DNA of 39,672 nt from Actinomycetales bacterium (lineage in GTDB: Bacteria; Actinomycetota; Actinomycetes; S36-B12): the NCBI GenBank assembly GCA_016125355.1, contig WGLX01000043.1:1-39672 (forward strand). The letters run 5' to 3'. Of this stretch, positions 23,815-32,130 are shown one piece after another. The position numbers and the translations under genes are program-made. The notes beneath the pieces were generated by a model. It was not told where the DNA came from and made no database searches. It saw only the letters and a program-made list of their open reading frames with translations. Numbering within the stretch: the stretch's first letter is position 1; every line of letters begins with the position of its first letter.

Positions 23815-25031
23815 AACGACTCCTTCGACAGCAAGGCAGGCAGCGCCGCGTCGGGGACGTAGCGCCAGTGGGTCAGGTACTGGGCGGCGTAGATGTACTC
23901 ACGGCACTCCTGGTCCACCATGAATGGCACGAGGAGCGCGTCGTCGAGCAGGTCGCGCAGCGATGCTGACTCCAGGATCCGCACGTACTCGGTGAGGAAG
24001 ACTCGCTGGGCTCGCGGGATCCACGCGAGGACCCGGCTCCGGCCGTCCTCCGTCAGGTCCGCGGTGCGATGGATGACCACCCGCGCCGCGTGATCGAGGG
24101 AGGCCAGCATGCCGGCCACGTCGCGAGCCGCAGGAGCGGGTGCGCTCCTGACGTCAAGCGGCTGGAGCGGATTCCCATCGAAGTCGATGACGTAGTAGCG
24201 GTGGCCCGGGCCGCGCAGCACCTGCCCCACGTGCAGGTCACCGTGGATCGGGATGAGGGACGTGCCTGTCGCCTCACCGAGGGGCGCCAGTCGCGCTCGC
24301 ACGCGAGTGTCGGTGTCCGGGTCGAGCTCCGCGCCGTCCGCATCGGCCAGGGCGGACTCGAGCCAGCCGCGGACGTCGTCCGACGACGCGCGCACGACCC
24401 CAGCCTGCGCGAACGCCACGTGCATGCGGGCCACCAGCTCGCCGAGCGCCCGCACCGGGTCGACGACGTCCGCGGACTCCCCGCGCGCCATGGCCCGCAC
24501 ATCCTCGACCAGCCACTCCCAACCGTCCTGGGCCGAGGGTAGGAACTCGGTCACCAGCGCCAGCAGGCTTCCGTCGTCCGCGACGATCCGGTCCACGACG
24601 GCGGGCGTGCCCGTGAACCCCGCGGCGGCGAGCAGGTCCTGCCGCTGCAGGGCGACCGTGTCGTCGGCGGACGGATGCAGGTACCACTTCACGACGCGGT
24701 CATCGCCCACGACGACGAGCTCGTTGGTCTGGTCCACCGGGACGGCGCGCTCCTCGCCAGATGATCCGCCGGGGACGAGCGCGGCTGCGGCACCGTCACC
24801 GGGTCCCGCGCGGCGCACCCGCTCCTCCGTCACCACGGCGGGAACCCCGTACCTCACGCCGCGCGCATCCTCCACGAGCAGGTGTCGCAGCGAGCCATGC
24901 GGTCCCTCCCCCAGATCGCGCACCTCCACGACGCCAAGCGGTCGCACGACACGGGAGGCCTCCCCGGCCCGCAGGGTCGGCAGCAGCGCCTCAGCCGGAG
25001 CATTGGCGAGGAGGCGGTCGAGCTGCGTCAC
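23811..25031 (-). CDS. Glucosamine kinase-like (maltokinase-type) protein
   Basis: The 406-residue protein has an N-terminal cap domain (to about 110) and an aminoglycoside-phosphotransferase-like kinase domain, as in mycobacterial maltokinase. Key features are NELVVVGDDRVVKWYL with the ATP-binding Lys, LALVTEFLPSAQDGWEWL, the catalytic loop IPIHGDLHVGQVL and the metal-binding VIDFDGNPLQP. The DFDGNP form and the C-terminal QECREYIYAAQYL fit the glucosamine kinases characterised from Streptacidiphilus-type Actinomycetota better than true maltokinases, which have DFEGEP. That choice is inference. GTG starts and GTGA overlaps join it to the GT1 gene upstream and the SIS gene downstream. Confidence 0.75.
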   Translation of the reverse strand: MTQLDRLLANAPAEALLPTLRAGEASRVVRPLGVVEVRDLGEGPHGSLRHLLVEDARGVRYGVPAVVTEERVRRAGPGDGAAAALVPGGSSGEERAVPVDQTNELVVVGDDRVVKWYLHPSADDTVALQRQDLLAAAGFTGTPAVVDRIVADDGSLLALVTEFLPSAQDGWEWLVEDVRAMARGESADVVDPVRALGELVARMHVAFAQAGVVRASSDDVRGWLESALADADGAELDPDTDTRVRARLAPLGEATGTSLIPIHGDLHVGQVLRGPGHRYYVIDFDGNPLQPLDVRSAPAPAARDVAGMLASLDHAARVVIHRTADLTEDGRSRVLAWIPRAQRVFLTEYVRILESASLRDLLDDALLVPFMVDQECREYIYAAQYLTHWRYVPDAALPALLSKESL

Positions 25032-26341
25032 GCGTCCCCGACGTGCGTGCGGCCAACGGCCTCGATGACGTCGGCACCGCGACGCATCCCCTCGCGGGAC
25101 CGGATGTCGGCTCCCATCCGCGCCAGCCGGTCGCGCAGGTCGCTATCGCCGAGAAGGCGGTCGATCGGTCCCAGCATCTCCTCGTCCGTGAAGGCATACG
25201 TCGACAGGCGGGCGCCCAGACCGAGCTCGTCGATGCGCTGCGCATTGTCGTACTGGTCCCAGAAGAGCGGCAGCACGATCATCGGCTTGCCGAAGTGCAG
25301 GGCCTCCGTCGTCGTGTTGTTGCCGCCATGCGTGATGACGAGGTCGACCTGCGGGATCACCTTCGTCTGCGGCAGGAACTCGGCACCCACCATGTTCTCC
25401 GCGAGCGTCAGCTCGCTGGCCTGCGGACCCATGCTCACGATGTAGCGATGCGGGGTGCGGCCCAGCACGTCGATGAGCCGCCGCATCAGCTCGACGTCGG
25501 CACTGCCGAGGCTGCCGAGGGACAGGTAGATGAGCGCGCTGTCCTCGGGTCGATCCCGCAGCTCCTCGGGCAGCTGGTAGTCGTCATCGGTCTCGCGGAC
25601 GCTCGAGTCCATCCGATGCCAGGTGGGTCCGAGCGGTCGTCGGTCGGTGTAGTCGACCTCCGCCGGGAACACGTACAAGTTGGCGGCCTGCGACTCGTGG
25701 ATGAACTCGAGGTCTGGGAGCGGAGGTGCCCCCTGCTCCACGACCCAGGTGTTGAACGCCTCCCACATGGGCCGATGGGTGCGGTCGTACTCCGCGATGA
25801 ACGCGGGCCACTCACTGCGGTCGTCGCTCGGAAGTCCCGAGTACGGCGGCGGCACATCGGCGCCCTTCACCTCGAGCGGATTGCACGACACGATGCGGAC
25901 GAAGGGTGCGTCCGCGGTCATGAGGGCCGGGAAGCACACGACGTTGTCCTCGACGATCACGTCGGGCTGCACGCGCGCGATGATGTCGCGCAGCTGGGGC
26001 TCGCAGTAGACGGCGCCGTCGATGAGCGCCTGCCACGTCGGCTTCATGAAGGTGTCCAGCTGCTCGACGGTGGGCTTGCGGAACTCGGGGGCCGTCTCGC
26101 GTATGAAGTCCTTCCAGAACTGGCCAGCGTCCTGCTCGTCAGCATCGTCGGCAGGCGGAGCGAGGTCGACCAGGTCCTCCTCGAACCCGAGGGGCGCGAG
26201 CTTCCCCTTCCAGGACGCCTCCGCCGCGAAGACGACCCGGTGACCCCGGTCGAGCAGGACCTTGCCGATGCCGACGCACTGATTCGTAGGGCCGTAGGCC
26301 GACTCCGGCATGAACAGAATCGTGAGGGGTCGCTCGGTCAT
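25028..26341 (-). CDS. GT1-family (UGT/MGT-like) glycosyltransferase
   Basis: The 437-residue protein has a GT-B fold. The N-terminal acceptor domain begins [34 protein letters not shown] with [14 protein letters not shown] later. The C-terminal donor domain has [58 protein letters not shown], the UGT signature. It transfers a sugar from a nucleotide donor to a small acceptor such as a lipid, polyketide or amino sugar. The ATG at 26341 has GGAGAAG upstream; the frame remains open far upstream but that part lies antisense to the FAD gene. GTGA overlap with the kinase places it first in the three-gene operon. Confidence 0.85.
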   Translation of the reverse strand: [437 protein letters not shown]

Positions 26342-26378
26342 CGCTTCTCCGGGGAGGGGGATGGGGGTCCTGCACGGC

Positions 26379-26384
26379 AGCCTA
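26379..26384 (-). promoter_or_regulatory. -10 hexamer TAGGCT of the GT1-kinase-SIS operon
   Basis: TAGGCT on the minus strand gives a leader of about 30 nt ending with the GGAGAAG site before the ATG at 26341. Confidence 0.4.
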
Positions 26385-26432
26385 GGACCCGGCCGGGTGG
26401 CACGAAGGCCCCCGGGGAGGGCCATCGGCAGA

Positions 26433-26438
26433 TAGCAT
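26433..26438 (+). promoter_or_regulatory. -10 hexamer TAGCAT of the FAD oxidoreductase operon
   Basis: TAGCAT precedes the AAGGAG site and the ATG at 26471, and is divergent from the GT1 operon promoter. Confidence 0.4.
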
Positions 26439-26470
26439 GACGTCCACATATCTGACGACCAAGGAGTGCC

Positions 26471-27919
26471 ATGCCGACTGTCGAGGGCCCCTTCCCCGCC
26501 GCTGACGTGACGGAATGGGCGCAGACGGCCGACGTCGTGGTCATCGGACTCGGCATCGCCGGCGCCTGCGCGGCCCTCGAGGCGCAGCGGGCCGGCGCCG
26601 ACGTGCTCGTCCTCGAGCGGGCGGGAGCCGGCGGTGGCGCGAGCGCGCTCAGCCAGGGGCAGTTCTACCTCGGTGGGGGCACCGACGTGCAGACGGCATG
26701 CGGCTACGAGGACTCCCCCGAGAACATGTATGCGTTCCTCCGCTCCGTGACGACGACCGACGAGGACGCCAAGCTCCGGGTCTTCTGCGAGAGCAGCGTC
26801 GAGCAGTTCGACTGGCTCGAGTCCCTCGGCGTCCCGTTCAATCGCGAGGCCTACACGCACAAGGCCGTCTACACCCGAACGGGCGAGGGGCTGCTCACGA
26901 CGGGCAACGAGAAGGTCTGGCCGTTCCGGGACCAGGCGGCTCCGGCACCCCGCGGCCATCAGGTCTCCGGGGACGGGGACGTCAGCGGGGGCAACGTCGC
27001 CATGCGGGCGGTCCTGGGGGCCATCGAGGCCGAGCAGGTCCCGGTCATCTACGAGGCCAACGTGATCGGTCTCGTCCAGGATGCCGAGGGACGGGTGGTC
27101 GGCGTGAAGATGCGCCGGGACGGCCGCGACTCGTTCGTGCAGGCACGCAAGGGCGTCGTGCTCGCGGCCGGCAGCTTCAACCTCAACGCGGACATCACCG
27201 CCGAGCACATGCCGCTGTTCTCCGAGTACGGCAAGCCCCTCGGCGAGCCGACGAACGACGGCGCGGGGCTGCTGCTCGGCCGCACCGTCGGGGTGGCCGA
27301 GCGGGGCATGGCCGGCCTCGTCGCAACCGCGTCGATCTACCCGCCCGAGGACCTCATCAAGGGCATCGTCGTGAATGCGGAAGGCCGTCGCTTCATGCCC
27401 GAGGACGCGTATCACGGCCGCATGGCACACACCATCGCCCGCCAGCCCGGGGCGAGGGCCTTCCTCATCGTCGACGAGGAGATCTTCGGCTACCCCAAGC
27501 ACGGCTCGCACACCTTCCTGGACGCCTACGAGACCGTCGACGAGATGGAGGCGGCCCTCAGCGTGCCCGCCGGCTCGCTGGTGTCCACCCTCGATCGCTA
27601 CAACGCCGACGTCGCCGCAGGCGAGGATGCCGAGTTCCACAAGCACCCGGACTGGCTCAAGGAGCTGAAGGCGCCGTATGCGGTGTTCGACATCTCCATC
27701 CCGCGTTCCGACTACCACTGGATGTCCCTCGGCGGTCTGGTCACCGACGAGGACGGTCGTGCCCTGCATCCCGACGGCACCACGGTGCCGGGCCTCTATG
27801 CGGCCGGGGCGTGCACCAACCACCTGGCGCAGGACGGTGACGAGTACGCAAGCGGGATGAGCCTGGCGGCGGGCAGCATCTTCGGGCGCCGGGCCGGCGC
27901 GCATGCGGCTGCGTCGTGA
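26471..27919 (+). CDS. FAD-dependent oxidoreductase (fumarate reductase/ketosteroid dehydrogenase family)
   Basis: The 482-residue protein has the FAD dinucleotide motif DVVVIGLGIAGACAALEAQRAG ending in LVLERAG, then the GGASALSQGQFYLGGG loop that follows in FRD/SDH-type flavoproteins. A second FAD-contact segment is KGVVLAAGSFNLN, and the C-terminal GLYAAGACTNHLAQDG...YASGMSLAAGSIFGRRAG closes the site. This is the fold of soluble fumarate reductases, 3-ketosteroid Delta1-dehydrogenases and tricarballylate dehydrogenases; the substrate is unknown. AAGGAG precedes the ATG. The stop codon overlaps the GTG of the HAD phosphatase (GTGA). Confidence 0.85.
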   Translation: MPTVEGPFPAADVTEWAQTADVVVIGLGIAGACAALEAQRAGADVLVLERAGAGGGASALSQGQFYLGGGTDVQTACGYEDSPENMYAFLRSVTTTDEDAKLRVFCESSVEQFDWLESLGVPFNREAYTHKAVYTRTGEGLLTTGNEKVWPFRDQAAPAPRGHQVSGDGDVSGGNVAMRAVLGAIEAEQVPVIYEANVIGLVQDAEGRVVGVKMRRDGRDSFVQARKGVVLAAGSFNLNADITAEHMPLFSEYGKPLGEPTNDGAGLLLGRTVGVAERGMAGLVATASIYPPEDLIKGIVVNAEGRRFMPEDAYHGRMAHTIARQPGARAFLIVDEEIFGYPKHGSHTFLDAYETVDEMEAALSVPAGSLVSTLDRYNADVAAGEDAEFHKHPDWLKELKAPYAVFDISIPRSDYHWMSLGGLVTDEDGRALHPDGTTVPGLYAAGACTNHLAQDGDEYASGMSLAAGSIFGRRAGAHAAAS

Positions 27920-28710
27920 GCCTTCCCGACGGGCTGCGACCCCGCATCATCGCGGTCGACCTCGACGGCACCCTGGTCCCGCCGAGCGGCGATGTGCCGG
28001 AGGGCGTGGCACAGGCGATCGAGCGCGTTCAGACCCATGGCGCAATCGTCGTCGCCGCGACGGGACGTTCCCTGTCCACCACGGCGTACGTCGCGCGCGA
28101 TGCCGGCATGCACGAGTTCGCGGTGGTGAGCAATGGGGCGATGATCGTCACGGTCGACCCGGAGTCCGTCATCGAGGCCGACACCTTCGACGCGGGCGAA
28201 CTCCTCGCCGAGCTCACGGAGCTCTTCCCTGACGCCACCTTCGCGGTGGAGCGTGACGACGGCGTGTTCCTCAGCACGCGTCACTTCGTGGACCGTGGCG
28301 TCAGCCTGGACGTGCGCGAGGTCCCCTATGCCGAGCTGACCCGTGACCCGGTCGTCCGGGTGATCGTCCGCAGCGAGGACCACCTCGACCGGGACCTCGG
28401 CGCCCTCGTCGCCCACCTCGACATGCACTCGATCGCCTTCGGGGTCACTGACGTGGCGTGGCTGGACCTCGGCATCAAGGGCGTCACCAAGGCCACCGGG
28501 CTGCAGAAGCTGTGCGCACGGCTCGGCGTCGGTGCCGACGACGTGCTGGCCATCGGGGATGCCATGAACGACATCGAGATGCTGCGGTGGGCCGGCTACT
28601 CCGTGGCCATGCCGCACGCCCGGCCGGACATCAAGGCCATTGCCGATCACGTCACCGACGGCGGCCCCGGCGTGGGCGTCATCTCGGTGCTGGACCGTCT
28701 CTACCGCTGA
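27916..28710 (+). CDS. HAD-superfamily (Cof-type, IIB) phosphatase
   Basis: The 264-residue protein has all HAD-IIB motifs: IIAVDLDGTLVPPSG (nucleophile and acid Asp), ATGRSL, the Lys in LGIKGVTKATGLQKL and VLAIGDAMNDIEML. The cap region lies between residues 85 and 185. It hydrolyses a phosphorylated metabolite, commonly a sugar phosphate or cofactor. The GTG start overlaps the FAD gene stop codon, so the pair form an operon. Its TGA (28708-28710) lies in the left arm of the nested inverted repeat. Confidence 0.9.
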   Translation: MSLPDGLRPRIIAVDLDGTLVPPSGDVPEGVAQAIERVQTHGAIVVAATGRSLSTTAYVARDAGMHEFAVVSNGAMIVTVDPESVIEADTFDAGELLAELTELFPDATFAVERDDGVFLSTRHFVDRGVSLDVREVPYAELTRDPVVRVIVRSEDHLDRDLGALVAHLDMHSIAFGVTDVAWLDLGIKGVTKATGLQKLCARLGVGADDVLAIGDAMNDIEMLRWAGYSVAMPHARPDIKAIADHVTDGGPGVGVISVLDRLYR

Positions 28711-28771
28711 ATCCCACGCTCCGCGTCACATACGAGGCCGCGTTGTGACGCCTTCCGTGGGATTCAGCGGT
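28703..28771. terminator. Nested inverted repeat between convergent genes
   Basis: Two 16-nt arms (28703-28718 ACCGCTGAATCCCACG and its complement at 28756-28771) flank a 37-nt spacer. The spacer has a second perfect 8-bp inverted repeat, GCGTCACA (28723-28730) with TGTGACGC (28744-28751), and a 13-nt loop. TGA stop codons of both flanking genes (28708-28710 plus; 28764-28766 minus) lie at mirrored places in the arms, so the two genes end with the same sequence. It should act as a bidirectional terminator. Confidence 0.75.
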
Positions 28772-29555
28772 GCTCGACGGACTTGCCGCCGTCGCGGCCA
28801 CCGCCGATGAGGATGTTCTGCCCGGTCACCCAGCCCGATGCGGGCGAGGCGAAGTACAGGACGGCGGCGGCCATGTCCTCCGGCGTGCCCATCCGGCCCA
28901 GTGGCACGGTGCGCGCCAGTGCCTCGAGGTCCGCCTCGGAGAACTGCAGGACCCGGTAGAACGAGTCCGTCGGCACCATGCCCGGTGAGATCGCGTTGAC
29001 GCGGATGCCCTGCGACGCGAGCTCGGCCGCCATGGTCTGCGTCAGGTTGAGCAGTGCCGCCTTCGAGGCGGCATACGCCGCGGTGTTCGGAGCCGCCCTC
29101 ATGCCGGCACCTGACGACACATTGACGATCGCTCCCCCGCGCGTCATCCGCAGGGCCGCCTCCCGCGACCCGGCAGCCGCGGCGACCATGTTGAGCTCGA
29201 ACATGTCCCGGAGCTCGTCGTCGGTGACCTGCGTCATCGGCTTCACATGCGCATCGTCGGTGCCGCCCGCGTTGTTGACCCAGATGTCGAGGTGCCCGAA
29301 CTCCGCAATGGTCGCCTCTGCGATGCGCTTAGGCATGCCCGCTTCCTTGAGGTCACCCGACACCTCGAGGGCCCTCCGCCCGCGCGCCCGCACCTGCTCG
29401 GCCACCTCGTGCACGTCCTCGGCGCGCCGGCTCGTCACGACCACGTCGGCGCCGGCCTCCGCGAGCGCGATGGCGATGCCGCGGCCGATGCCTCGGCCGG
29501 AGCCCGTCACGACGGCGACACGGTCATCGACACGGAAGAGATCAAGGATCGACAT
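28764..29555 (-). CDS. Short-chain dehydrogenase/reductase (classical SDR)
   Basis: The 263-residue protein has VVTGSGRGIGRGIA, the TSRRAE loop, VNNAGGTDD, NVSSGAGM with the catalytic Ser, AYAASKAAL with Tyr and Lys, and the C-terminal GWVTGQNILIGGG. The Arg residues after the second strand suggest NADP(H). The substrate is unknown. It resembles glucose/3-oxoacyl reductase-type SDRs. The ATG is 6 nt after CATACT, a possible leaderless start, although it may also be co-transcribed with the zinc-ribbon gene 12 nt upstream. Confidence 0.85.
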   Translation of the reverse strand: MSILDLFRVDDRVAVVTGSGRGIGRGIAIALAEAGADVVVTSRRAEDVHEVAEQVRARGRRALEVSGDLKEAGMPKRIAEATIAEFGHLDIWVNNAGGTDDAHVKPMTQVTDDELRDMFELNMVAAAAGSREAALRMTRGGAIVNVSSGAGMRAAPNTAAYAASKAALLNLTQTMAAELASQGIRVNAISPGMVPTDSFYRVLQFSEADLEALARTVPLGRMGTPEDMAAAVLYFASPASGWVTGQNILIGGGRDGGKSVEHR

Positions 29556-29561
29556 CCGTCG

Positions 29562-29567
29562 AGTATG
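29562..29567 (-). promoter_or_regulatory. Possible -10 hexamer CATACT of the SDR gene
   Basis: CATACT on the minus strand is 6 nt before the ATG at 29555. It sits in the 12-nt gap to the upstream gene and could be an internal promoter. Confidence 0.35.
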
Positions 29568-30044
29568 TCAGTAGACGATGCCGTACACCGCGGACCCGCA
29601 GGCCTGGCAGCAATCCTCGTAGACGACGTACTCGGGTGCGAAGAGACCGCCGCAGTACCGGCACAGCACCAACGACGCTCGCGCCGCATCAAAGGCCGCA
29701 TCAACGGCGTCCGCGAGACGCACGAGGAAGGCATCGACCTCGCCGGCCGCCGCCTCGCGAGGAGGCGTCTGCAGCTCGACGACCACGTGGTCGACCGACC
29801 ATTCCAGCGTGGCGAGACCGTGCCACTCCCCCACGGCCCGGCCCACGACGACCACGGGGTCGACATCATCGCTGACGAGCAACGCCACGGACGGGCCGGC
29901 GCGACCGACCAGCAGGGTGCCGGGACGCTCCATCTCGCGCTCCTCGACCCGCCTCGCCACCGACCACGGTCCCCCGATGCCGCGGGTCAGCTCACTCGGG
30001 CCCAGTCGGAGGCGCTGCGCAAGCTGCGCGACGTCGTCGCTCAC
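29568..30044 (-). CDS. Zinc-ribbon protein, function unknown
   Basis: The 158-residue product ends with a likely zinc ribbon: LCRYCGGLFAPEYVVYEDCCQACGSAVYG, giving CxxC and CxxC pairs 16 residues apart. The N-terminal part (ARRVEEREMERPGTLLVGRAGPSVALLVSDD) has no recognised fold. The GTG start overlaps the TGA of the SpoIIAA-like gene upstream (GTGA), so the two are co-translated. The zinc ribbon suggests a nucleic acid or protein contact; that is inference. Confidence 0.55.
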   Translation of the reverse strand: MSDDVAQLAQRLRLGPSELTRGIGGPWSVARRVEEREMERPGTLLVGRAGPSVALLVSDDVDPVVVVGRAVGEWHGLATLEWSVDHVVVELQTPPREAAAGEVDAFLVRLADAVDAAFDAARASLVLCRYCGGLFAPEYVVYEDCCQACGSAVYGIVY

Positions 30045-30415
30045 TCAGCCTCGAGCCAGGCGATCGCATCGGTCTTCCGCGAAACAGGAAACGTGCGGAT
30101 CCGACTCGGCACCATCCAGGCGAAGGCGCCCACGGTGGCGTGCACCCAGTCCTTGTCGCTCACGACCGCGATCCGCTCCCACCTGCTCCAGTCGCGGGTG
30201 CCGACGAGAGCGTCCTCCCACATGGCCGCACCGGTGTAGCCGTCGAACCCCTCGCCGAGCAGGTACAGCAGTCGCACTCGACCGTGCTCCTTGACGGCGG
30301 CCTCGATGGCGGGCTCGAGGACCTCGCGATAGTCGCTTGCCTGGACCGTGCCCGTGGCCTCGAAGCCGACGATCCCGGAGGGGAGATCAGTGATCATGGT
30401 GATCATGTGCTTCAC
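30041..30415 (-). CDS. SpoIIAA-like (STAS/SEC14-type) domain protein
   Basis: The 124-residue protein is nearly all one SpoIIAA-like domain (PF11964 type): MITDLPSGIVGFEATGTVQASDYREVLEPAIEAAV, RLLYLLGEGFDGYTGAAMWEDA, WSRWERIAVVSDKDWVHATVGAFAWMVPSRIRTF. Such proteins may bind lipids or act in regulatory switching; no partner is known here. The GTG at 30413-30415 is chosen because GGAAAGGA precedes it. It is followed directly by the zinc-ribbon gene. Confidence 0.75.
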   Translation of the reverse strand: MKHMITMITDLPSGIVGFEATGTVQASDYREVLEPAIEAAVKEHGRVRLLYLLGEGFDGYTGAAMWEDALVGTRDWSRWERIAVVSDKDWVHATVGAFAWMVPSRIRTFPVSRKTDAIAWLEAE

Positions 30416-30492
30416 GTCCTTTCCACACCACGACGTACCTGATCAGCGTGCCACCCCCAGCGGCTCCAAGCCTGCTGAGGCCGAAGGCCGGG

Positions 30493-32067
30493 TCAGCCGG
30501 TCCGCGTGAGCACCCCCTGGCCGTACTCGTTCAGCTGTTCGATCGTGACCGTGCCGGCCTTGCGATCAAACCGCACGGCGGAGGGGCCCAAGGCGTTCTC
30601 GCCGGTCGGCTGGTAGGAGAAGAGGTCCCCTCCCCAGGCGGTGAGCGGGAAGGCGGTGCGACGACCCGCCGGGCCGAGGACGAGCGCCAGGCCGTCGCGA
30701 CGCCGGATGACGTCCGCCGTCCCGACGTAGTCGTTGCGGTAGCCCCCCGTGTACGCGGAGAGCGGGGCAGCCGGACGCGCGCCGACAGGCGGCTGCTTCC
30801 CTGCGAGCACGCTCTGGTCCGTGAACTGCGGGCTGAGGACGGACTCGTAGCCAGTGAGCCAGTCGCGCTGGACCCGACCGGTCGTGGCGATGTCCATGAA
30901 GCTCGCGGCGATCGCCTCCACCTGGCCCGTCGGCGTGCCGTTGCCGAGGACCGCGATGCCGAGGTCCGCAGCGGGCAGGAGGTTCACCACCGTGCCGGCG
31001 CCCAGGAAGAACGCCCCGCTATGGCTCCAGACCACATGCCCGGTGCTGTCCACGCCGGTCCCGATCCCGTAGCCGTAGAAGCCCGAGCGCGCATCCGGCT
31101 GGGTGGCCGGACCGCTCACGCTGTGCGGCTGCCGCATGATCTGAAGGATGTCGGCAGGAATGAGCTCCTGTCCGTCGAGCGTGCCGTTGCCCAGCTGCAG
31201 CATGAGCCACCGCGCCATGTCGTTCGCCGTCGAGCTGAGCCCGCCGGCGGGCGACTGGGCCTGCGGGTTGCGTGTCTCCCCCGGCCGCCAGACGCCATCC
31301 ACCTGCTGATTGGTCAGGGCCTTGTTCTGCCTCGCGAGGTAGTCGCCGAAGCGGAAGCTGGAGCGGGTCATGCCGGCCGGCTGGAAGAGCAGGGTGTCGG
31401 CCAGATCCGCCCACGTCGTGCCGGCCGCCGTGGCCACGGCCTCACCGGCCGCCGTGAGGCCGAAGTTCGTGTACGCGTAGGTATCCCGGAACGACCGCAG
31501 GGGCAGGTAGCGCAGCCGCTTGAGGATCTCCGCACGGCCGAAGCCGATGTCCTCGAGGTCGTCACCGGCATGGCCGGGCAGGCCACTGCGATGCGCGTAC
31601 ATGTCGCCGATAGTCACGTGGCTGCTGACGTAGGGGCTCTCGAGGGCGAACCAGGGCAGGTAGTCGGTGATCGGATCGTTCCAGGAGGCGATCCCCTTGG
31701 CGATCGCTCGCGAGACGACGGTCGCGCCGACCGGCTTCGAGACGCTGGCCATCTGGAACACCGTGTCGGCGTCCACCGGCAGCCCGGATCCCGCGTACCG
31801 CTCCCCGAAGCCCTGGGTCATCACGACCTGGCCATCGTGGACGACCGCCACCGCGATTCCGGGCACTCCCGTGCGCGCCCGGACATCCGCCACGATTCCC
31901 GGTAGAGCCGCGACCGCTGCATCGATGTTGGCCTGGGTGACCGGGGTGAAGGACCAGGCCGACGGGTTGCCCATCGCCGGAGGCGGGTCGTCCGCCATGG
32001 CCGGGATGGGCGCCATCATCAGGGAGGCCATGGCGGCAGCGCCGATGATCGTGGTGGAACGCCTCAT
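30493..32067 (-). CDS. Secreted serine hydrolase (beta-lactamase/DD-peptidase family)
   Basis: The 524-residue protein has a signal peptide (MRRSTTIIGAAAMASLMMAP...AMA) and a class C beta-lactamase/S12 domain. The nucleophile is Ser108 in ASVSK (SxxK), the YxN motif is YTNFG, and the third motif is HSGAFF (HxG). A C-terminal beta domain (about 430-524: YTGGYRNDYVGTADVIRRRDG) follows, as in Pab87/EstB-like serine hydrolases. It may be a D-aminopeptidase, esterase or DD-carboxypeptidase outside the membrane. GAGGAG precedes the ATG, and TAGTGT at 32095-32100 fits a -10. Confidence 0.85.
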   Translation of the reverse strand: MRRSTTIIGAAAMASLMMAPIPAMADDPPPAMGNPSAWSFTPVTQANIDAAVAALPGIVADVRARTGVPGIAVAVVHDGQVVMTQGFGERYAGSGLPVDADTVFQMASVSKPVGATVVSRAIAKGIASWNDPITDYLPWFALESPYVSSHVTIGDMYAHRSGLPGHAGDDLEDIGFGRAEILKRLRYLPLRSFRDTYAYTNFGLTAAGEAVATAAGTTWADLADTLLFQPAGMTRSSFRFGDYLARQNKALTNQQVDGVWRPGETRNPQAQSPAGGLSSTANDMARWLMLQLGNGTLDGQELIPADILQIMRQPHSVSGPATQPDARSGFYGYGIGTGVDSTGHVVWSHSGAFFLGAGTVVNLLPAADLGIAVLGNGTPTGQVEAIAASFMDIATTGRVQRDWLTGYESVLSPQFTDQSVLAGKQPPVGARPAAPLSAYTGGYRNDYVGTADVIRRRDGLALVLGPAGRRTAFPLTAWGGDLFSYQPTGENALGPSAVRFDRKAGTVTIEQLNEYGQGVLTRTG

Positions 32068-32094
32068 GCAGAACTCCTCGGGGTCGGTCGTTCG

Positions 32095-32100
32095 ACACTA
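32095..32100 (-). promoter_or_regulatory. -10 hexamer TAGTGT of the serine hydrolase
   Basis: TAGTGT on the minus strand gives a leader of about 20 nt with a GAGGAG ribosome-binding site before the ATG at 32067. Confidence 0.4.
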
Positions 32101-32130
32101 TCCCGACGAGGGCCGGCGATCCCGGACCTC

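Noticed and set aside
26342-27904. Upstream extension of the GT1 frame to 958 codons
   Set aside because: The extra part is antisense to the FAD oxidoreductase, lacks domains, and the ATG at 26341 has a ribosome-binding site and the normal GT1 N terminus.
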